Shown here: positions 1-8,560 of the stretch, piece after piece
Layout: each line of letters opens with the position of its first letter
Position numbering within the stretch: position 1 is the first letter of the stretch
Assembly (NCBI RefSeq): GCF_000716445.1
Contig: NZ_JNWK01000005.1
Span: forward strand, 393,413 to 457,412
Direction: 5' to 3'
Length of the DNA stretch: 64,000 nucleotides
Origin: Streptomyces wedmorensis
Lineage (GTDB): Bacteria; Actinomycetota; Actinomycetes; Streptomycetales; Streptomycetaceae
The notes under the pieces: generated by a model
Seen by the model: the letters and a program-made list of their open reading frames with translations, nothing else
Told to the model about the DNA's origin: nothing
Databases searched by the model: none
Position numbers and translations under genes: made by a program

Positions 1-50
1 GGGCCGACCGGGAGAGGACGCCCGTGCGTACGCCGGGGAGGTTGCGCGTG

Positions 51-677
51 TCACGCGTCGCCGTACGCCTCTCCGCCGAGTTCGAACACGGCGGTGCCCG
101 CCGTCGTGTCGGCGAGCCAGGCGCGGAAGGCGGGGACGTCGCCGTCGGGGAGGCCGATCTCGATGGTGACGGCGTCGGCGTAGTGGACGTCACGGACGGC
201 GCGGCCGGTCGCGCGCAGGTCGTTCTCCAGCTTGCCCGCCCGCTGGTGGTCGACGGTGACGGTGGCGAGCCGGAAGCGCTGCCGGGTCACCGTGCCGAGC
301 GCGTCGAGGGCCTCGCCGACGACGCCGCCGTACGCGCGGATGAGGCCTCCCGCGCCGAGCTTCACGCCGCCGTAGTAGCGGGTGACGACGGCGGCGACGT
401 ACCGCATCTCGCGGCGGAGCAGCATCTGGAGCATGGGGACGCCGGCGGTGCCGCCGGGCTCGCCGTCGTCGCTGGCCTTCTGGACGGAGGCGTCGGCGCC
501 GAGGACGTACGCGAAGCAGTTGTGGGTGGCTGTCGGGTGCTCCCTGCGGATGCGCGCGACGAACTCCTGCGCCTCCCGCTCGTCGGCGACGGGCGCCAGC
601 GCGCAGAGGAAGCGCGAGCGGTTGATCTCGGTCTCGTGCACGCCCTCGTGGGCCAGCGTGCGGTACTGCTCCTGCAT
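51..677 (-). CDS. YigZ/IMPACT family protein
   Basis: This 208-residue protein belongs to the YigZ/IMPACT family, cytoplasmic proteins linked in other organisms to translation-stress responses; the exact bacterial role is not settled. The family signatures are visible: a THNCFAYVLG stretch near residues 51-60, DGEPGGTAGVPML at 71-83 and the TRYYGGVKLGAGG core at about 99-111. The length is normal for the full two-domain form. The ATG at 677 lies at the end of a short spacer after the PucR-type gene and is transcribed in the same direction, so the two may be co-transcribed. Family assignment is confident; the function is only inferred. Confidence 0.9.
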   Translation of the reverse strand: MQEQYRTLAHEGVHETEINRSRFLCALAPVADEREAQEFVARIRREHPTATHNCFAYVLGADASVQKASDDGEPGGTAGVPMLQMLLRREMRYVAAVVTRYYGGVKLGAGGLIRAYGGVVGEALDALGTVTRQRFRLATVTVDHQRAGKLENDLRATGRAVRDVHYADAVTIEIGLPDGDVPAFRAWLADTTAGTAVFELGGEAYGDA

Positions 678-686
678 CCGGCCAGC

Positions 687-2045
687 CTACGTTCCGTCGG
701 CGTCGCGCTCCGAGGCGGCCGCTTCGGGGGCGGCGGCGCGGCCGGCGTACGGCAGTGCGCGCAGGGCCAGGGCCCAACCGAGCCGGGCTTCTCCCGACTC
801 GCTGGAGCGGCCGGTGAGCTCGGCGATGCGGCCGATGCGGTTGAGGACGGTGTTGCGGTGGCAGTAGAGCTGCTCGGCGGCCCGGGAGGCCGAGCAGCCG
901 TGGTCGAGCCAGGCCCGGAGGGTGGTGAGGAGCGCGGCCCGCTCGCCGCCGGTGGCGAGGACGGGGCCGAGGTGGACGGTGACGATCCGCTCGGCGATGT
1001 CGGTGCGGCCGCTGAGGAGGACCTCGGCGAGCCGCGCGTCGAAGCCCGCGACCTCGCCGCTGCCGGCCCGCAGGGTACGCAGGGTCTGCTCGGCCAGCCG
1101 CAGGGCGCGGCCGGCCTGGGAGAGCCGCTCGAACTCCGGGGACACGCCGGCGGTCGCCCCGGTGCGCTCCCGCAGGGCCGCGAGGAGGGTCCGTACCGCC
1201 GGATCGGCGGCGGCGGGCCCGGGCGCGGGCCGGCCCGGGGGCGTGACGCGGCGGGGCAGCCGGACGACGCCGGCGTACCGGCCGGAGCGGGGCCGCCAGA
1301 ACGACCACATGCCGTGCGCCTCCAGGGCGGGCGCGAGGTGCGGCGGTGCGGCCGGGTCCTGGGCGGCGACCACGACGACGTACCGGTCGACCGCCGGGAC
1401 GCCGAGCGCGGCCGCGGCGGCCGAGGCGACGGCGGGGTCGTCGGCGCGGCCGTCGAGCAGCGCCTCGAAGAGGGCGACGCGCCGGGTGTCCTGGCGGCTC
1501 TGCAGTTCCAGCTGCGCGATCCGGTACGCGTCGGCCATGGCGACCGAGTAGCGGTCGATGGTCTCCCAGACGCCGCTCGCCATGTCGAGCTCGATGTCGC
1601 GGCTGTCGGACTCCCGTCCGGCCCTGACCCGCAGGTGCTCGGACATGACCTGCCAGAGGACCCGGCCGCCGCGCCGGTAGGCCTGGAGCACGGTGTCGAG
1701 CGGCACGCCCTGCTCGGCGCGGCGGCGGCCGGTCTCGCGCGCCGCCCACTCGAAGTCGCCGCCGGTCGCGTCGAGGCCGCCGAAGTCCTCCAGGGCGCGC
1801 AGGAGGTTGTCCCGGCAGATCTCCCAGAGGTCCTCGCGGGTGACGGGGGCGCCGGAGGCGTAGGTGCCCGAGTGGGCGCGGATGTCGTCGACGGCGCGGT
1901 CGGTGAGCCGGTCGACGTCGGCGAGCATCGTCGTGGCGAGGGAGCGGCGGAGCGCGCCGGAGCCTCCGGCGCCGCCCAGGGGGGTGTGGCTTCCGCCGGA
2001 GCGCGCCCCCGCGGACTCGCCGGGTGCGGCCGAGCTGTGCGTCAT
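687..2045 (-). CDS. PucR-type helix-turn-helix regulator
   Basis: This protein of about 452 residues ends in a PucR C-terminal helix-turn-helix, seen as CSASRAAEQLYCHRNTVLNR at about residues 385-405, followed by IGRIAELTGR. The N-terminal part is Ala/Arg-rich and resembles the GGDEF-like central region of CdaR/PucR activators. It is divergent from the acyl-CoA ligase starting at 2268, and such pairs in actinomycetes are often a regulator and its catabolic target, so control of that gene is plausible but not shown. An alternative GTG start lies at 2054, nine bases upstream; the ATG at 2045 was preferred, though neither has a strong ribosome binding site. Confidence 0.85.
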   Translation of the reverse strand: MTHSSAAPGESAGARSGGSHTPLGGAGGSGALRRSLATTMLADVDRLTDRAVDDIRAHSGTYASGAPVTREDLWEICRDNLLRALEDFGGLDATGGDFEWAARETGRRRAEQGVPLDTVLQAYRRGGRVLWQVMSEHLRVRAGRESDSRDIELDMASGVWETIDRYSVAMADAYRIAQLELQSRQDTRRVALFEALLDGRADDPAVASAAAAALGVPAVDRYVVVVAAQDPAAPPHLAPALEAHGMWSFWRPRSGRYAGVVRLPRRVTPPGRPAPGPAAADPAVRTLLAALRERTGATAGVSPEFERLSQAGRALRLAEQTLRTLRAGSGEVAGFDARLAEVLLSGRTDIAERIVTVHLGPVLATGGERAALLTTLRAWLDHGCSASRAAEQLYCHRNTVLNRIGRIAELTGRSSESGEARLGWALALRALPYAGRAAAPEAAASERDADGT

Positions 2046-2267
2046 GCGAGGCACCGTAGCCCCGGGATTTGGCGAATGCCACGGGTCGGGCCGGACGGTG
2101 GGGCCGCTGCCCAGCTCGGTCCCTCACATGGTGGGCGTCTGCACATGGTGTGCGGGCGGGGTCGCGGCGGATTCTGTGCCGTGTCAGCCGATGGTCGGCG
2201 GCGCCTCGCCTCCGGGTCCCTGAGCGGTGTCCGCGGCGTCGTCCACTCCGTGTCCCTGGAGCGTGTC

Positions 2268-3791
2268 ATGTCACTGAGCGTCGCCGGTGTGCTGGGCGAG
2301 TCCGCCCGCCACTTCCCCGACCGGATCGCGGTCGTCGAGGGGGCGACCCGGCTCACCTACGGGGAGCTGTGGGCGGAGTCGCTGCGCTGCGCCGCGGGGC
2401 TGCGGGAGGCCGGTGTGAAGCCGGGCGACCGGCTGGCCGTGCTGCTGCCGAACACGACCGAGTTCCTCCGCGTGTACTACGGGGCGCTCGCGGCCGGTGC
2501 GACGGTGGTGCCGGTGCACGCGCTGCTCGTCGCCGACGAGGTGCGCCACGTCCTGGAGCACAGCGGCGCGGTCGGGATCGTCAGCGGCGGGCCGCTCTGG
2601 GCGGTGGCCGACGAGGCGGCGCGGGCCGCCGGGGTGCGTGCCTTCCAGGGGGCGCCGTCGGCCGCGGAGCCGCTGGCCGCCCCGGAGCCGGCCGAGGCCT
2701 CCGACACCGCCGTGATCCTCTACACGAGCGGGACGACGGGCCGCCCCAAGGGCGCCCTCCTGACGCACCTCAACATCGTCATGAACGCCTCCGTGACCGC
2801 TCAGGACCTGCTCGCTCTCGGCACCGGCGACGTGGTGCTCGGCTGTCTGCCGCTCTTCCACAGCTACGGCCAGACCTGCGCGATGAACGGGACGCTCCGG
2901 CAGGGCGCGACGCTCGTCCTCATGCCCCGGTTCAGCGGTCCCGCCGCGCTCCGGGTGCTCGCCGACGAGGGCGTGACGGTCTTCATGGGCGTGCCCACGA
3001 TGTACCACGCCCTGGTGGAGGCGGCGGCGGGCTCGGAGCTGCGCCCGGCGGCCCTGCGCGCCGCCGTGTCGGGCGGGGCGGCGCTGCCGGTCGCCGTGCT
3101 CGAGCGCTTCGAGGAGGTTTTCGGCACCCAGGTCCTGGAGGGGTACGGCCTGACGGAGACCTCGCCGGTCGCCACCTTCAACCAGCCGCACCTGGGCCGC
3201 CGGCCGGGGACGGTCGGGCATCCGGTGTGGGGGGTCGAGGTGGGAGTGGCGGACGCGGCCGTCGACGGGGAGGTCCGGCTGCTCGCGGACGGCGAGGTCG
3301 GTGAGGTCGTGGTGCGCGGGCACAACGTGTTCGCCGGGTACCTCGACGACCCGGAGGCGACGGCCGCCGCGGTCGTGGACGGCTGGTTCCGCACGGGGGA
3401 CCTGGGCGCCCGCGACGAGGACGGCTTCCTGCGGATCGTGGACCGGAAGAAGGACCTGGTCATCCGCGGCGGCTTCAACATCTACCCGCGCGAGGTCGAG
3501 GAGGTCCTCGTCCGCCATCCGTCGGTCTCGGAGGTGGCGGTGATCGGCGTCCCCGACGAGACGAAGGGCGAGGAGGTGTGCGCGGTGGTCGTACGCCGGG
3601 AGAACGCGGCCCCGCTCTCCGAGGACGAGCTCGTCGACTGGTCCCGCGAGCGGCTCGGCCGCCACAAGTACCCCCGGATCGTGCGTTTCGTCGACGTCCT
3701 GCCGCTCGGCCCGACGGGCAAGGTCCTCAAGCGCGCGCTGGCGACGGGCGGTGCGGGCGTGTCCGGCGGCCCGGGGCCGGACAGGACCTGA
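2268..3791 (+). CDS. Long-chain acyl-CoA ligase (AMP-binding)
   Basis: This is a 507-residue adenylate-forming ligase that activates a carboxylic acid, probably a fatty acid, to its CoA thioester through an acyl-AMP. Motifs run in the expected order: the P-loop YTSGTTGRPKGALLTH, then GYGLTETSP, GWFRTGDLG and the hinge/lysine region DRKKDLVIRGGFNIYPREVE; PTGKVLKR near the C-terminus carries the catalytic Lys. The open frame extends upstream to position 24, but that part is antisense to the PucR and YigZ genes and is not coding. The ATG at 2268 was chosen because it begins the family-typical N-terminus and has GGAG eight bases upstream. The carboxylesterase follows after 50 bp, so an operon is likely. 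Confidence 0.93.
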   Translation: MSLSVAGVLGESARHFPDRIAVVEGATRLTYGELWAESLRCAAGLREAGVKPGDRLAVLLPNTTEFLRVYYGALAAGATVVPVHALLVADEVRHVLEHSGAVGIVSGGPLWAVADEAARAAGVRAFQGAPSAAEPLAAPEPAEASDTAVILYTSGTTGRPKGALLTHLNIVMNASVTAQDLLALGTGDVVLGCLPLFHSYGQTCAMNGTLRQGATLVLMPRFSGPAALRVLADEGVTVFMGVPTMYHALVEAAAGSELRPAALRAAVSGGAALPVAVLERFEEVFGTQVLEGYGLTETSPVATFNQPHLGRRPGTVGHPVWGVEVGVADAAVDGEVRLLADGEVGEVVVRGHNVFAGYLDDPEATAAAVVDGWFRTGDLGARDEDGFLRIVDRKKDLVIRGGFNIYPREVEEVLVRHPSVSEVAVIGVPDETKGEEVCAVVVRRENAAPLSEDELVDWSRERLGRHKYPRIVRFVDVLPLGPTGKVLKRALATGGAGVSGGPGPDRT

Positions 3792-3841
3792 GCCGCCCCG
3801 TACCGTCTCGTCACCGTCGACCGTGAGAAAGGCCTGAATCG

Positions 3842-5314
3842 ATGTCGGAGTACGGTCCCGAGGCCCGCACCCGCGGCGGCGTGCTGCGCGGCGCCCTGAA
3901 GGACGGGGTGGCCTCCTTCCTCGGCGTGCCCTACGCGCGGGGCCCGGTGGGGGCGCTGCGCTTCCGCGCCCCGGAGCCGGTCGGCCCCTGGGAGGGGGTG
4001 CGGGAGGCCACGGCGTTCGGGCCGACGGCACCGAAGCGTCCGTACGCGCCGCCGCTGGACGCTCTGCTTCCGGACCCGGAGGTGGCGGGCGACGACTGCC
4101 TGAACCTCAACGTGTGGGCCCCGTGGCGGGGTTCGGCGCCGGACGCGCCGGAGGGCGGGCGTCCGGTGATGGTCTGGATCCACGGCGGCTCCCTGGTCCA
4201 CGGCTCCTCCTCGGTGCCCGTCTACGACGGCACCGCCTTCGCCCGTGACGGCGTGGTCCTCGTCTCGGTCAACTACCGGTTGGGGATCGAGGGCTTCGGG
4301 GTCTTCCCCGACGCGCCCGCCAACCTGGGCCTGCGTGACCAGATCGCCGCGCTCGCGTGGGTGCGGGAGAACGTCGCGGCCTTCGGCGGCGACCCGGACC
4401 GGGTGACGGTGTTCGGCGAGTCGGCGGGCGCGATCTCGATCGCCGCGCTCCTCGCGTCCCCGCTCGCCCGGGGCCTGTTCCGGCGGGCCGTGCTGCAGAG
4501 CGGGGCGCCGATGGCCCTGCCGCTCGACCGGGCGCGCCGGACCACGGAGGCGGTGGCCGCGCGGCTCGGGGTGGCGGCGACGGCGGAGGCACTCGCGCGC
4601 GTGGACGGGGAGCGGCTGCTCGCGGCGCAGACGGAGGTGACGGGCAAGGGCTCGCCGCTGACGGGCGGGCACTCCTTCCAGATCGCGGTCGACGGCGAGG
4701 TGCTGCCGCGCGATCCGGCGGAGGCGCTCGCCGCCGGGGCCTCGGACGGGGTGGACGTCCTGATGGGCACGACCACGGAGGAGTACCGGCTCTGGTTCGT
4801 GCCGGGTGGGACCGTCGACCGGGTGGGTTCCGTCGGGCAGCGGCTCGTGCTGTGGAAGACGAGGGTGCCGTCGCGTACGGCCCGGGTGTACCGCGCGGGC
4901 CGCACCGGCGAGAAGCCGGGCGAGGTGCTCGGTGCGCTCGCCACGGACAAGCTGCTCCGGATCCCGCTGAACCGGCTCGCGGACGCCCGGCTGCGCTCCG
5001 GCGCGCCCGGCGGCACGTATCTGTACGAGTTCGCCTGGCGCTCCCCGGTCCTCGGCCTCGGCGCCTGTCACGCGCTGGAGCTCGGCTTCGTCTTCGACAC
5101 GCTCGACCGGCCGGAGACCCGCGCCCTGACGGGCCCCGACGCGCCGCAGGGCCTGGCGACGGCGATGCACGCCGCCTGGGTGGCCTTCGCCGCGACCGGC
5201 GACCCCGGCTGGCGCGCCTGGGACCCGGCCCGCCCGGTCATGACCTTCGGCCCGGGCACTCCGTCCCTGGTCGAGGCCCCGCGCGAGGCCGAACGGCTCG
5301 CCTGGGACTCCTGA
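3842..5314 (+). CDS. Carboxylesterase, type B family
   Basis: This 490-residue alpha/beta hydrolase is of the carboxylesterase/para-nitrobenzyl esterase type. Visible are the oxyanion-hole segment VWIHGGSLVHGSS, the nucleophile elbow GESAGA (catalytic Ser), an acidic residue in MGTTTEEYRLWF and the catalytic His in GACHALELGFVFDT. There is no signal peptide, so it is probably cytoplasmic and hydrolyses small esters. It lies 50 bp downstream of the acyl-CoA ligase, with a GAGAAAGG ribosome binding site before the ATG, so the esterase could release an acid that the ligase then activates. The substrate cannot be read from the sequence. Confidence 0.92.
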   Translation: MSEYGPEARTRGGVLRGALKDGVASFLGVPYARGPVGALRFRAPEPVGPWEGVREATAFGPTAPKRPYAPPLDALLPDPEVAGDDCLNLNVWAPWRGSAPDAPEGGRPVMVWIHGGSLVHGSSSVPVYDGTAFARDGVVLVSVNYRLGIEGFGVFPDAPANLGLRDQIAALAWVRENVAAFGGDPDRVTVFGESAGAISIAALLASPLARGLFRRAVLQSGAPMALPLDRARRTTEAVAARLGVAATAEALARVDGERLLAAQTEVTGKGSPLTGGHSFQIAVDGEVLPRDPAEALAAGASDGVDVLMGTTTEEYRLWFVPGGTVDRVGSVGQRLVLWKTRVPSRTARVYRAGRTGEKPGEVLGALATDKLLRIPLNRLADARLRSGAPGGTYLYEFAWRSPVLGLGACHALELGFVFDTLDRPETRALTGPDAPQGLATAMHAAWVAFAATGDPGWRAWDPARPVMTFGPGTPSLVEAPREAERLAWDS

Positions 5315-5394
5315 GGGGGCGCGGCGGGAATCACCGCGTCACGCGGCTCGTTCACATCGGGGACGGGCCGTTCCGAGGAAAGGCAGCAGTAACG

Positions 5395-5844
5395 ATGAGT
5401 GTCGACACGACGACCACCGAGGCGGGCGAGCCGGCCGCGTACTCCGCGGCGGAGGCGGTGCGGCGGATCCTCACGTCCACCGGCGACACCTGGGCCGTGG
5501 TGGGGCTCTCCTCGAACCAGGCCCGGGCGGCGTACGGCGTGGCGGCGGTCCTCCAGCGCTTCGGGAAGCGGATCGTCCCGGTCCATCCGAAGGCGGAGAC
5601 GGTCCACGGCGAGCAGGGGTACGCGTCCCTGGCCGACGTCCCGTTCCCGGTGGACGTCGTCGACGTGTTCGTCAACAGCGACCAGGCGGGCGGCATCGCC
5701 GACGAGGCGGTGGCGATCGGCGCGAAGGCGGTCTGGTTCCAGCTGGGCGTGATGGACGACGACGCCTTCGCCCGCACCCGCGCGGCCGGCCTCGACATGG
5801 TCATGGACCGCTGCCCCGCGATCGAGATCCCCCGCCTCGGCTGA
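5395..5844 (+). CDS. CoA-binding (Rossmann) domain protein
   Basis: This 149-residue single-domain protein has the CoA-binding fold of the succinyl-CoA synthetase alpha N-terminal domain (YccU type). The nucleotide-binding segment WAVVGLSSNQARAAYGVA begins near residue 31 and the usual NSDQAGGIADEAVAIGAKAVW and GLDMVMDRCPAIE blocks follow. Such stand-alone proteins bind CoA but have no agreed reaction. A GAGGAAAGG ribosome binding site precedes the ATG at 5395, which removes a long antisense-derived upstream extension of the frame. A strong hairpin follows immediately. Confidence 0.9.
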   Translation: MSVDTTTTEAGEPAAYSAAEAVRRILTSTGDTWAVVGLSSNQARAAYGVAAVLQRFGKRIVPVHPKAETVHGEQGYASLADVPFPVDVVDVFVNSDQAGGIADEAVAIGAKAVWFQLGVMDDDAFARTRAAGLDMVMDRCPAIEIPRLG

Positions 5845-5853
5845 CCTCAGGGG

Positions 5854-5883
5854 ACGGCCCCGCCGGGCGCCCGGCGGGGCCGT
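5854..5883. terminator. Perfect hairpin between convergent genes
   Basis: Two 15-base arms that are perfect reverse complements (core CCCCGCCGGGC / GCCCGGCGGGG) abut with no spare loop bases, between the stops of the CoA-binding gene and the YbaK-type gene. The position and symmetry suit a bidirectional transcription terminator. No U-tract follows, as is usual in high-GC actinomycetes. Confidence 0.75.
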
Positions 5884-5902
5884 TTCCGTACCGCCGCCGG
5901 GA

Positions 5903-6466
5903 TCAGCCGACGGGGACGCCGAGGCCCTCCAGGACGACCGCGCCCGGCAGCTGCGCGAAGGCCTTGCCGGGCAGGATGAGCTTGCCGCGGCGGCGGCCGC
6001 TGCCGATCAGGACCCATTCGGTGTCGATCACGGCGGCGTCGACGAGCAGGGGCCAGGCGGCGGGGAGGCCGACGGGGGTGATGCCGCCGTACTCCATGCC
6101 GGTCTCGCCGGTCGCGGTGTCCATGGGCGCGAAGGAGGCCTTGCGGGCGCCGAGGTGCTTGCGTACGACCCCGTTGACGTCGACCCTGGTCGCCGACTTC
6201 ACCACGCACGCGGCGAGCGTCGTCGTCTCACCCCTCCTGCCCGCGACGACCACGCAGTTGGCGGACGCGTCGAGCAGCGCGGGCCCGTAGTGCTCCACGA
6301 AGACCGCGGTGTCGGCGATGTCCGGATCGGTGTCCACGTACAGCAGCCGGTCGGCCGGGACGGGACCCGTCCAGGCGCGGACGGCCGCGGCGACGGGGTC
6401 GATGAGCAGGTCGAGGTGGTCGGGGGCGGGCCGGGCGTCGTCGAAGTCTCCGATGGGTGCGCGCAT
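5903..6466 (-). CDS. YbaK/EbsC-type aminoacyl-tRNA deacylase-like protein
   Basis: This 187-residue protein resembles the YbaK/ProX editing-domain family, which hydrolyses mischarged aminoacyl-tRNAs. Recognisable parts are SANCVVVAGRRGETTTLAACVV, the VDVNGVVRKHLGARKASFAP region and the GGITPVGLP motif typical of this fold. The frame continues upstream to 7417 through DNA occupied by the XRE regulator, so the ATG at 6466 (MRAPIGDFDD) was taken as the start. The gene ends just beyond the perfect hairpin at 5854-5883. The tRNA substrate is not predictable. Confidence 0.88.
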   Translation of the reverse strand: MRAPIGDFDDARPAPDHLDLLIDPVAAAVRAWTGPVPADRLLYVDTDPDIADTAVFVEHYGPALLDASANCVVVAGRRGETTTLAACVVKSATRVDVNGVVRKHLGARKASFAPMDTATGETGMEYGGITPVGLPAAWPLLVDAAVIDTEWVLIGSGRRRGKLILPGKAFAQLPGAVVLEGLGVPVG

Positions 6467-6510
6467 GCGGGCCACGCTAACAACGCGGGTCCTGGCGGCG
6501 GGTGGCCGTC

Positions 6511-7083
6511 TCAGCGTACGGGTGGGATGGAGACCGCCATCGTCATCTCGGCGGGTTCGGCGCCGTCGTTGCGGTAGACGTGTGCCACGTTGGCCTCGAA
6601 GACCGCGGAGGTGCCGGCGGGCAGGGTGTGCTCCTCGCCGTCGACGACGAGGGTGAGGACGCCGGCGGTGACGTGCAGGAGCTCGGTCGTGCCGTCGGGG
6701 TGCGGGTCGGAGGCGCTGCCGTCGCCCGGCATGAGGGTCCAGGACCAGAGTTCCAGCGGGCCGCGGGCCTCGGTGCCGACGAGCAGGGTGGTGTGGCTGC
6801 CGGTGGAGGTGGACCACATCCGGACGGCCTGGCCGGGCGGGACGAGGCGGACCTGGGGGCCCTGCTCGTAGTCGAGGAGGGTGGTGATGGAGACGCCGAG
6901 GGCGTCGGCCAGCTTCACCGTGGTGCCCACGCTGGGGTTCGTGCGGGCCTGCTCGATCTGGATGATCATGCCCCGGCTGACCCCCGCGCGTGCGGCGAGC
7001 GCGTCCAGCGTGAAGCCCCGCTCCTTGCGCCAGCGCTTCAGGTTCCGGGCGAGCGACTGCGTGAGCTGGTCGAGGTCCGACAC
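6511..7083 (-). CDS. XRE-family regulator with cupin sensor domain
   Basis: This is a regulator of about 190 residues with an N-terminal XRE helix-turn-helix (residues 9-66, containing FTLDALAARAGVSRGMIIQI) and a C-terminal cupin (DPHPDGTTELLHV to VFEANVAHVYRNDG). The cupin probably senses a small ligand. The GTG at 7083 was preferred because a GGACGG-like element precedes it; the open frame also reaches a TTG at 7116 with no ribosome binding site. It is divergent from the EamA exporter, and two near-identical palindromes lie between them, which suggests it controls the exporter and itself. Confidence 0.88.
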   Translation of the reverse strand: MSDLDQLTQSLARNLKRWRKERGFTLDALAARAGVSRGMIIQIEQARTNPSVGTTVKLADALGVSITTLLDYEQGPQVRLVPPGQAVRMWSTSTGSHTTLLVGTEARGPLELWSWTLMPGDGSASDPHPDGTTELLHVTAGVLTLVVDGEEHTLPAGTSAVFEANVAHVYRNDGAEPAEMTMAVSIPPVR

Positions 7084-7110
7084 GTTCCGTCCAATATTCT
7101 GGATGACAGA

Positions 7111-7158
7111 GTTCAATGAACTGAACTACGGTGAGGTGCACCCGATTGTTCACTGAAC
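7111..7158. promoter_or_regulatory. Twin palindromes in the XRE/EamA intergenic region
   Basis: GTTCAATGAAC at 7111-7121 and GTTCACTGAAC at 7148-7158 are two copies of GTTCA-N-TGAAC, 37 bp apart start to start, each followed by a further CTG(A/T)AC element. They lie between divergent regulator and transporter genes. This is the expected arrangement for operators of the neighbouring XRE-cupin protein; binding is inferred. Confidence 0.6.
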
Positions 7159-7193
7159 TGTACTGCGTCCCGCCGACGCGACTGCGAGGATCC

Positions 7194-8057
7194 ATGACCG
7201 CCCTGTTCGCCCTGGCCACCAGCCTGCTCTGGGGCCTCGCCGACTTCGGCGGCGGACTGCTCACCCGCCGGATCCCCGCCCTCACGGTCGTCGTGGTCTC
7301 CCAGATCATCGCCGCCCTCGTGCTCGGCGCGATCGTCCTCGCCACCGGAGCGTGGAACGAGGCGGGACCGGAGCTCTGGTACGCCGTCGGGGCCGGCGTC
7401 GTCGGCCCGGCGGCCATGCTCGCCTTCTACAAGGCGCTCGCGCTCGGCCCCATGGGCGTCGTCTCCCCGCTCGGCTCGCTCGGCGTGGTCGTCCCCGTCT
7501 CCGTCGGCCTCCTCGTCGGCGACCGGCCGGGGCTGCTCCAGTTCGCCGGCATCGGCGTGGCGATCCTCGGCGTGGTGCTCGCGGGCGGCCCCGAACTGCG
7601 CGGCGCGCCCGTCCAGCGCCAGGCGGTCCTGCTGACACTGGTCGCCGCGTTCGGCTTCGGTTCGGTGATGGCGCTCATCGCCGAGGCCTCCACGACCGTG
7701 ACCGGCCTCTTCCTCGCCCTGTTCGTCCAGCGCGTCACCAACGTCCTGGTGGGCGGCGGCGCCCTGTACGCGTCGGTGAAGCGCGGCGGTCGCGCCCTCC
7801 CGGACGGCGGCCCAGCGGTCGTCCGCGCCGCGCTCCCGGCGCTCGCCTTCGTCGGCCTCGCCGACGTCGCCGCCAACGGCACGTACGCGATCGCGGCGCA
7901 GCAGGGCCCGGTCACCGTCGCCGCCGTCCTGGCCGGCCTCTACCCCGTCGTCACCGCCCTCGCGGCCCGCGGCGTCCTGAAGGAACGCCTCCGCGCGGTC
8001 CAGGCGGCGGGCGCGGGCCTCGCCCTCGTGGGCACGGTCCTGCTCGCGACCGGCTGA
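7194..8057 (+). CDS. EamA/DMT family transporter
   Basis: This 287-residue inner-membrane protein of the drug/metabolite transporter superfamily has about ten hydrophobic segments in two EamA repeats, the usual length for the family. It starts MTALFALATSLLWGLADFGG and ends AGLALVGTVLLATG. The ATG at 7194 has a GCGAGGA ribosome binding site; the frame runs further upstream through the operator region. The divergent XRE-cupin gene is its likely regulator. The exported compound cannot be inferred. Confidence 0.92.
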   Translation: MTALFALATSLLWGLADFGGGLLTRRIPALTVVVVSQIIAALVLGAIVLATGAWNEAGPELWYAVGAGVVGPAAMLAFYKALALGPMGVVSPLGSLGVVVPVSVGLLVGDRPGLLQFAGIGVAILGVVLAGGPELRGAPVQRQAVLLTLVAAFGFGSVMALIAEASTTVTGLFLALFVQRVTNVLVGGGALYASVKRGGRALPDGGPAVVRAALPALAFVGLADVAANGTYAIAAQQGPVTVAAVLAGLYPVVTALAARGVLKERLRAVQAAGAGLALVGTVLLATG

Positions 8058-8368
8058 GCGACGCCTCGCCGATCAGGCCGGCCTCGCGTCGCCCGGCACG
8101 CCCCTGAGCCGGCCCGATCGAGAGGACACCCCCTGGGGAAATCCTCGCGCTGGAGTCGGTAGTGACCAACATCACACCGCACCGGACTGGTGCTCCACGT
8201 CGGCTTCGCAAGCACGTACGGGTCGCCGCGACTTGGCCTGAATCACCCCCACGCACCGCGCCGCGGGACCGCACGGCATCCGCCCGTCGGCCGCACCCCA
8301 CGGGCATCGGCCGCACCGCAGGCCCCGGCGACCGGCCGTGAGGATCCCTGCGGGCGAGTGGCCGAGTA

Positions 8369-8392
8369 ACAACCCTGACACATCAGGGTTGT
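8369..8392. promoter_or_regulatory. Short perfect hairpin in a 500-bp non-coding stretch
   Basis: ACAACCCTGA and TCAGGGTTGT are perfect 10-base arms around a CACA loop. The element sits in the otherwise featureless gap 8058-8560 between the EamA gene and the DUF1906 gene, about 170 bp before the latter. It could be an operator or a terminator; nothing else was recognised in this gap. Confidence 0.4.
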
Positions 8393-8560
8393 CCTCAACT
8401 CCGCGATGGGCAACACGAGTTGCTCGACGACCGCTGGGCCCGATCCCCCTTTTCAGCGCCACCGGAACCGGCTTAGTTTCACGGGGCTCTTTCCAGAACT
8501 GCCGACCGGTGTCGCGACGCATGGCGACCCTGCGTGAGCAGAGAACCTTGGGGGAATGCA

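Noticed and set aside
24..2267. Long plus-strand frame continuing upstream of the acyl-CoA ligase
   Set aside because: It is antisense to the YigZ and PucR genes, rich in Arg/Gly/Ala, and has no ribosome binding site; the ligase begins at 2268.
2069..3304. Arg-rich plus-strand frame overlapping the acyl-CoA ligase
   Set aside because: Its composition is that of a frame-shifted read of the ligase gene, whose own frame shows all family motifs.
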